From positions 1 to 12,206 of the forward strand of contig MDYQ01000416.1 in the NCBI GenBank assembly GCA_003024175.1: a stretch of 12,206 bases of DNA. Reading direction: 5' to 3'. Every line of letters begins with the position of its first letter. Within the stretch, counting starts at the first letter, position 1. This document shows positions 7,401-12,206 of the stretch, one piece after another. The translations under genes were made by a program, and so were the position numbers. Source of the DNA: Planoprotostelium fungivorum. Its lineage: Eukaryota > Evosea > Variosea > Cavosteliida > Cavosteliaceae. The notes under the pieces were generated by a model. That model did not search any database. It saw only the letters and a program-made list of their open reading frames with translations, and was not told the DNA's origin.

Positions 7401-9329
7401 ACCTCCGACAGAGCTGCGATCGAACACCATCTTATTCTGCGTCAGCGTTCCCGTCTTATCACTGAAGATGTATTTGACCAGAGCCAGTTCATCGTTCAAG
7501 TTTGAAGTCTTTGCCAGCATGCCTGTCTCTGGGTCATCTGGATCTGTTCTCATCTCCTTGTCCCATTCCATGAAACGAGCTGCCATCGTTCAGCGAATAA
7601 AATAAAATAAAATCGTGCGATTCAGCGAACGGTTTTCACCTTGGAAGACTTTTGTGATCTCGAGCGTGACAAAGAGGGATTGAGGGATGAGGTAAGAGAG
7701 GAGGTAGACATAAGTGAAGAAGGTGGTGATGCCTGTGATGGCAGGGCCGTATTGATCACGGAGGTACCAGCGATCACTACTGGCCTGTTGGATGTCAGAG
7801 ATGCATAGTCAAGAGATCTACAGAAGAGATGTCCAGCTCACTCTAAAGATACCGGCCAGTACGGCCAGCGTGACGCAGCAGACGAACATGAAAGCGAAGA
7901 TGCCTCCGACGATCTTGTTCATCTGTCTGTCCATACTGGAGAATTTGGATGGGGGATTGCGTTGGTTGAGTGACAATTTGCCTGAGAGAGATGAGCATCA
8001 TCATCATGTCAGATCGTCGCGATCGTGATGAGAGATGATGGACGTCGCTCACTGTCACTTCCTCCGTACACGATGACACCATAAGTCCAGGCGGTATTGC
8101 GGATGGCCACTCCCTACCTCCTTCAGTCTCCAAAGAATAAAATGAAATAAATCACACCCTGAGTAACAACTGCTTCGAATCGAGAGAAAAAGTTTTCTCT
8201 CCCAGTATGAGTCTAGCGTGGAAGGTGTAGAAGAGAGGGTGGGGTCCCTCACACTCGATAGTTCCCCTCAGTCGACTCAGTTCTTCTTCGCTCATGGCAT
8301 CTGTCTCTTTGATCGCTTTCTGTTGCTTCAAGTTGCTCTCTCTGTAGAGACAGTTCAGCTTGTGGATGTTTGAATGAGAGGCTCACCCGTCCAATTGGGC
8401 CGTCTCGACGTAACAGAGACTGTGAGGAAGGGATGTCTTTAACAGTAAGACGTCCGCAGGTAAGATGTTGTTCTTCTCCAAGTAGAGGATGTCTCCCACT
8501 TTGAGATCCTTGCTCGACACCTGCCACGATCAGATGAGAAGACGAAGAGAGGAGATCTCACCGGCTTCTTTGTTCCATCGCTCTGCAAGACTTGGTACTT
8601 TCTGTAGTTTCCCTTGTGGTCCGCTTTGTATCGATTCTGATGGACGATGTCAGATGGAGATGCAGTCGTCGGTGATGATGGGGAGATGGACGTCGGCACT
8701 CACTACATCCTCGTAAGCCTCTCGGAGGGCGCTGACTGCGATGATGAAAGCGAGGGGAATGAAAGAAGTGTAAGGAGACACGGGCGAAACCGCTGGAACG
8801 AACGTGATGATGACTACGGCCAAAAAGAAGATCTGCATATGATTCAATGGAAATGTCCATGAGGTCTCTTCCTCTCACGTTCGTAACCTTTCGGAACTGC
8901 TCGAAGAGGAGTTTGGGGAGGAAGTTGAATGGGTTGTACTTTGTCGTCGTGATTCGATTGGAGGGGAACCTGTGTGAATCAGACCCCCTCGATGGATAAA
9001 GGTTCTTCACCTTTTCTTCGAGTTCTCTTCGCCCTGTGTCACGTTGAAGTGCACATTGGGATAGACATTCCAACGGGGCTTGTGATTTCCTTTCATGCAG
9101 GTTAGGGCGAGGTCTTCATCTTCGTCTCTCACCTCTCTTCTTTCCTGCGGCGACTTGCAAGATGGCTTCACCCTGTATGCATCACGTGAGTGGAAGTTCA
9201 TAGGTTGCACAGTCCTCTCACCGGGTTTCTCTTCCTTCTCTGACCCATCTGTTTCTTGTGCTCATCTTCTGTCAGATCGATCTCTTCCATCTCCTGTTTC
9301 TGAGATGTGTCTTCATTGTCATTGTCCAT
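4434..9329 (-). CDS. P4-type ATPase, aminophospholipid flippase (DRS2/ATP8A/ALA type), 22 exons
   Basis: Exons (minus strand): 9329-9222, 9172-9133, 9089-9011, 8969-8879, 8832-8704, 8636-8562, 8520-8387, 8341-8158, 8113-8053, 7981-7842, 7784-7640, 7579-7376, 7345-7062, 7016-6784, 6713-6632, 6581-6480, 6330-6013, 5961-5539, 5490-5397, 5300-5159, 4896-4699, 4572-4434. They sum to 3405 nt, or 1134 aa, and every junction is GT-AG with matching phase. Landmarks: [17 protein letters not shown] before TM1; TM1-2 at 107-142; actuator LDGESNLK with Glu220; TM3 at 325-346; TM4 with PQSL at 381-384. The phosphorylation site is DKTGTLT with Asp436. SPDESALV and KGSD mark the nucleotide domain, followed by TGDKQ (706-710) and GDGANDV (822-828). 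Lys887 is the P4-specific TM5 lysine (NFYKN), and four more membrane helices follow. The family moves phospholipid from the outer to the cytosolic leaflet, usually with a CDC50 partner. PQSL replaces the usual PISL. Substrate is not predictable here. Confidence 0.96.
4573..4698 (-). repeat. GATAA-rich simple sequence in last flippase intron
   Basis: Intron 21 (126 nt) is largely irregular GATAA/GATGA units on the plus strand, i.e. TTATC-rich in the transcript. It resembles the minisatellite of the preceding intron, suggesting a common origin by slippage or spread. Confidence 0.7.
4906..5084. repeat. 28-nt minisatellite in flippase intron 20
   Basis: About six tandem copies of a unit close to AGATGAATAAGAGATAAACA plus TAACGAAG. 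Copies start at 4921, 4949, 4977 (2 nt shorter), 5003, 5031 and 5059, with a partial copy before the first. Later copies carry GATGAAC in place of GATAAAC. It accounts for most of the 262-nt intron (5158-4897), the largest of the gene. The minus-strand frame across it stays open and looks like a membrane protein, but that is a by-product of the repeat. Confidence 0.93.
5301..5396 (-). repeat. GATGTGATG repeats in flippase intron 19
   Basis: The 96-nt intron has several copies of a TCGATGTGATGGATG-like unit on the plus strand, related to the TGATG repeats of intron 16. Confidence 0.7.
6346..6475. repeat. TGATGATG microsatellite-like tract in flippase intron 16
   Basis: Nearly all of the 149-nt intron (6479-6331) is (TGATG/TGATGA)n with occasional TCTGATGA variants. 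It lies between the exons coding for the end of the nucleotide domain and the TGDK motif. Confidence 0.9.
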
Positions 9330-9538
9330 ACCGTCCTATCTATTCTATTGTCTATTCTATTGCTTTCAAAGTATTTCGTTAACGTGCTCGTTCGTGATGT
9401 GCTGTGTCTGAATGTGTGAAAGCTGCTGTGCTGTGAAAATTGGGTTCAAATCCCCTGACATTTGACCGAGGCGCAACACCACCATATCTACTCACTTTCA
9501 GAGGAGATTTCATTATCCGAGTTCCGAGGAGGCGAAGA
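9330..9538. promoter_or_regulatory. Divergent intergenic region, candidate bidirectional promoter
   Basis: Two start codons face away from each other across 209 nt, so both promoters must lie here or overlap the 5' ends. I see no clear TATA box. The region holds the 12-nt duplication and a GGGTTCAAATCCCC palindrome-like segment at 9442-9455. Confidence 0.4.
9339..9362. repeat. 12-nt tandem duplication upstream of the flippase start
   Basis: TCTATTCTATTG occurs twice in a row, beginning 10 nt upstream of the flippase ATG. It lies in the 209-nt divergent intergenic region shared with the gene starting at 9539 and is probably 5' UTR. Confidence 0.85.
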
Positions 9539-10280
9539 ATGAGCGAGTCTCAACACAAGAGGAGGAGGTGGGAGGTGATTATGAGATAGAACCGTGACGG
9601 ATGATTCAGGTTGGATGATAATCATGATAAAGAGGACGCAGATGGGATGGTGCGAGATGAGTTCGGGAGGTTGGTACCTCGGGAGAGGATAAGGTGAGTC
9701 CGAGTCGCTCGGGTGGACCTGATCGTATCAGGGAATCGAAAAAGATACAACGGGTGGAAGAGAATGAATTGGTGATTGTCTGAGAACATGGTCAAGATTG
9801 ACCGACACAGACACCGTCTGAGAAGATGAAGATGAGAATCAGAGACAAACTGAAACAGATCGGTGGGTCCAATCGATTCGCGTCCACACAAAATCTGATC
9901 GTCATCATCAGGAGGAGATAAGAAAGGACACAGCTTTATGAGAGATGACCTCGCCCGGTATGTGTCTCATCATGCAAATGAAGCAGAGAAGTCCAGCATA
10001 GCCGTAGAAGCCGAGAAATTTATGGATGAAGAAGACCTTCAAGATGGTGAGCTACAACACTGATGTCCATGCTGATGACAATAACTCAGAGATGAGAAGG
10101 AGGATGAAGGCAAACAAGAATCACGGCCAAGCGGATGAACTGTATCAACAGTGGACCAGCAATGAAGAGAAGAAAGAAGTAGAAGAGAAGAAGGAAGAGA
10201 GCAGAGAGCAGAAGATCGAGCAAGTAAAGACAAACGTCGCATCAGATTGGAGAAAGAAGTTGGCTTCTAGGAAGAAGTGA
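9539..10280 (+). CDS. Highly charged coiled-coil protein, 6 exons, family unknown
   Basis: Exons 9539-9574, 9635-9693, 9732-9771, 9811-9862, 9912-10046 and 10090-10280 join in consistent phases to 171 codons including TGA, giving 170 aa. Introns are 60, 38, 39, 49 and 43 nt, all with GTGA/GTGAG/GTGGG donors and AG acceptors. The protein begins MSESQHKRRRWEDADGMVRD, continues FGRLVPRERIR, and has a Lys/Glu-rich helix over its last 60 residues, ending DWRKKLASRKK. A TPSEKMKMRIRDKL stretch followed by DKK resembles a short motif I recall near the C-terminus of SWAP-type splicing regulators such as CLASRP. The resemblance is weak. High charge, basic ends and lack of signal or membrane segments suggest a nuclear protein. 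The last four exons are well supported; exon 1 and the acceptor at 9634 are less sure. Confidence 0.7.
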
Positions 10281-10371
10281 AGGGGTCAAGTTCCTTCATC
10301 CATCGTGCTACTGTTGGTGATGATGAATTATCATCGAGCGAGTCAGAAAAATGAATAATTATTTTGGGGTT

Positions 10372-10922
10372 TTATTTATTATCCTTCCGGGTTCCGAGAA
10401 TTTCAGTGAAAGGACCAAAAACCGGTTGCTCCCTGCATTTTTCTCTTTGGTTTGGAAGAGCAGCATCATCATCACCCCAACTCTTATTTCGTGCGAGAAG
10501 TCTCGCCGAATCAACTGGAATCGATGCCAGGTGATTCAGAATCTTCACATGTTGACATTTCAACTCGTGGACGATGGCGTCCGTTTGTGTCGATAGAACA
10601 TCCAAATATTCGTAAAGTGAATCTGAAATAGACGAACAGTTTTGAGATCGAATTCATTTCCAGAAATACGGAGGGGTGCAGAATCACAAGGAAGCATACG
10701 ATGTGCAGCCATTGAGCAGTATGCGAGTACGCATAGTCTACATCGCAAAAGCTCATGCGATCTAGGCGATAGAGAGGCGGCGGTCCGATCAAAGGATGCC
10801 AGTGGATTTTTTCGAGTGATCAACGATGCAATGGGCCCCCAAGAAAGTGAGGAACGTCTTACGACACAGAGACACTGATGATTAAAAGATGGAGGATGCA
10901 TCATTTCCCCCGCGCTCTGCAC
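10372..10922 (-). CDS. Possible small two-exon gene with helical C-terminal part
   Basis: A last exon 10622-10372 reads SLYEYLDVLSTQTDAIVHEL and ends RKDNK, TAA. A 46-nt intron (10669-10624, GTATTT donor, TTTCAG acceptor) joins it in phase 1 to an upstream frame open to the ATG at 10922; nearer ATGs exist at about 10712 and 10697. AATAAATAAA overlaps the stop codon and could serve as a poly(A) signal. The leading part of the last exon has heptad-like hydrophobic spacing, as in small adaptor subunits such as BLOC-1/BORC members, but I cannot assign a family. The upstream part looks weakly coding and may contain further introns. Confidence 0.33.
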
Positions 10923-10986
10923 GACGTTACTTCACAAATTCAAAGAACAACACTCCTTCATGCGACTCACACATATCCCCTTTCAG

Positions 10987-11841
10987 ATGTTCGACAAAGG
11001 TGATAATCGAATCATCCTCCACCATTTCCACTGACATATCGAATTAGATGGAGTGCAATCGAACTTGAGACAACACTCTGAGATATCCGCCATCCTATAC
11101 ATACTCAAAAGCCTCAACATCAGACACTGCCAGATGCATTTCTCCACATCAGAAGAATTTTTCAGAGCCATCAGTGAGTCTCCATCCCCAACACATTTCC
11201 ACTCACGAACAATTCAGACACGAGATCCAGCCGCGCCATCATCGCCTCATCGTCTAAAGGAACGTGGAGTGCGAGGGTGCAGCACTTGGATGAGATATCC
11301 AATGGAAGGTGGCTCCTCTTCGATCCATCACAACCGAGACCCCATTGGGTCAAACAATCTCAACTGTGGGATTCAGACTCGATATATATCTTGATTCTAC
11401 AGGTGAAGCTGAACAACATCTGACGATCTCATATGAGAGATGAATGACGTGATGGAATCGCTGACATGATGCAGACGGAATCCATTGCACCGATAGAAAA
11501 GAACGTAGAAGACAATCTCGTGGGTAGTCCGGGGCACAAATTGACCAAGAAGATGAGAAAGAGCTCTCGCATGGCCTTTGCCACGCTCCGTCCCGCCCTC
11601 TTGTCTCTGTCCACTTCAAATCTCGCCTCGTGAGTCTTCTTTCTCTCGCAATGAGCTAACGTCATTCAGTTTGGAGGGTTTCGATTCATCTCCATCATCT
11701 GATGATGACTCGTGTTCTAATGCGAGCTCGGTGGAAGAGATGACTCGTCCGGTGACGATGAGGGGGGCCATAGACATGCCCAGACCCAATCGATTCGTGC
11801 CGCTGCTGTCGAAGCACGCCAAAGACTTCAATTTAGAATAG
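10987..11841 (+). CDS. Orphan protein of 216 aa, 5 exons
   Basis: Exons 10987-10999, 11048-11173, 11218-11402, 11475-11629 and 11670-11841 join to 217 codons including TAG. Introns are 48, 44, 72 and 40 nt, GT-AG with GTGAG/GTGAA/GTGAT donors, phases 1, 1, 0 and 2 all consistent. The middle part is compact and aromatic (TWSARVQHLDEISNGRWLLF, then PHWVKQSQLW), suggesting a folded domain. It is followed by a basic stretch (KLTKKMRKSSR) and a Ser/Asp-rich acidic linker (SSPSSDDDS), with a C-terminus ending FVPLLSKHAKDFNLE. There is no signal peptide or membrane helix. I do not recognise a family. The first exon is only 13 nt and directly follows CCCTTTCAG, so the ATG at 10987 may be internal with an earlier exon upstream. 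A poly(A) signal follows the stop. Confidence 0.75.
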
Positions 11842-11864
11842 GAGGTCGTGTTTCAGCTCGAAAG

Positions 11865-11870
11865 AATAAA
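11865..11870 (+). terminator. Poly(A) signal AATAAA
   Basis: AATAAA lies 24 nt after the stop codon of the five-exon orphan gene and is followed by the T-rich TGTATTTATG, a normal eukaryotic 3'-end layout. Confidence 0.6.
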
Positions 11871-12146
11871 TGTATTTATGTACGATTTTCTCACTCTTGT
11901 CTGACCTTCTTAACGACGTGATGAATGGATCGTTCACACCGATGTGATGGAATGGATCGATCGTTGTGTCCAACATGTCGAATTGGTATATCTTGTGTCA
12001 TCGACGCAGGCGACAAAGCTTCCTAAATCTATCCAACCCCATCATCTAAACACACCCATCTCATCATCTCTCACGACAAAAGACAAATGATTCGAGTGGT
12101 CGCACATGTTCAGCTGTGCGGATCGCCTGATCTATTCTACATAAAT
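11871..12146. other. Intergenic region between convergent genes
   Basis: No convincing exon was seen. It contains two imperfect copies of a GTGATG(G)AATGGATCG unit (about 11919-11970) and stops in all frames. An ATG at 12088 opens a plus-strand frame (MIRVVAHVQL) to the window end, which competes with the minus-strand gene end described next. Confidence 0.4.
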
Positions 12147-12206
12147 TTAACCAAAGAACTGTGGGTTGGTTCCTCCAGAGACAGACTGGGCTTTTCCAGG
12201 GTCCAG
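12147..12206 (-). CDS. C-terminal 19 codons of a gene running off the window
   Basis: Read on the minus strand from the window edge, 19 codons give LDPGKAQSVSGGTNPQFFG followed by TAA at 12149-12147. The clean, low-complexity-free reading and the position facing the preceding gene tail to tail suggest a real last exon. The family is not recognisable from so few residues. The plus-strand frame starting at 12088 is open across the same bases, so this call is tentative. Confidence 0.4.
   Translation of the reverse strand: MDPGKAQSVSGGTNPQFFG

Noticed and set aside
8439-8699. Several minus-strand frames of 65-92 codons between 8055 and 8862 as separate genes
   Set aside because: They are pieces of flippase exons 5-10 extended into introns; the spliced model explains all of them.
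9442-9455. GGGTTCAAATCCCC looks like the T-arm/B box of a tRNA gene
   Set aside because: No acceptor stem partner, D arm or A box is found at the right distance upstream, and the outer T-stem pairs do not form.
12088-12206. Plus-strand gene starting MIRVVAHVQL at 12088
   Set aside because: The opposite strand gives a cleaner protein end over the same bases; the plus frame has no other support and runs off the window.

Overview
This window looks like nuclear DNA of a compact, intron-rich microbial eukaryote. Genes on both strands are cut by very small GT-AG introns, mostly 30-70 nt and mostly with GTGAG donors. Intergenic gaps are a few tens to a few hundred bases, one gene ends in a clean AATAAA signal, and there are no operons or bacterial-type signals. 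A protosteloid or other amoebozoan, or a similar protist, would fit, but the sequence alone does not fix the species.

Layout. (1) 74-942 (+): complete three-exon short-chain dehydrogenase/reductase. (2) about 1070-2010 (+): degenerate exons matching the N-terminal and middle parts of a fungal/protist-type 2OG-Fe(II) oxygenase (prolyl-4-hydroxylase-like). The iron-binding residues are not visible and there are apparent frame breaks. (3) 2048-2949 (+): three-exon F-box-like protein. (4) 3257-3657 (+): small two-exon ORF of unknown function whose second exon lies in a 355-nt stretch without a single CpG. (5) about 3819-4409 (+): exons resembling the C-terminal Cys-rich part of the same 2OG oxygenase family, so the family is represented on both sides of genes 3 and 4. 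(6) 4434-9329 (-): a complete 22-exon P4-type ATPase (phospholipid flippase) of 1134 residues, solved exon by exon with all phases consistent; it fills 40% of the window. (7) 9539-10280 (+): six-exon, 170-aa, highly charged coiled-coil protein, divergent from the flippase gene. (8) about 10372-10922 (-): small uncertain gene. (9) 10987-11841 (+): five-exon, 216-aa orphan protein. (10) 12147-12206 (-): last 19 codons of a gene running off the window.

The genes do not form an obvious pathway. The most informative points are the flippase with an unusual PQSL in place of the family PISL motif in membrane segment 4, the micro-introns that can be read through in frame, the split and decayed 2OG oxygenase locus with a 31-nt exact duplication covering the 3' ends of two neighbouring transcription units, the CpG desert, and the simple-sequence repeats confined to the larger flippase introns.
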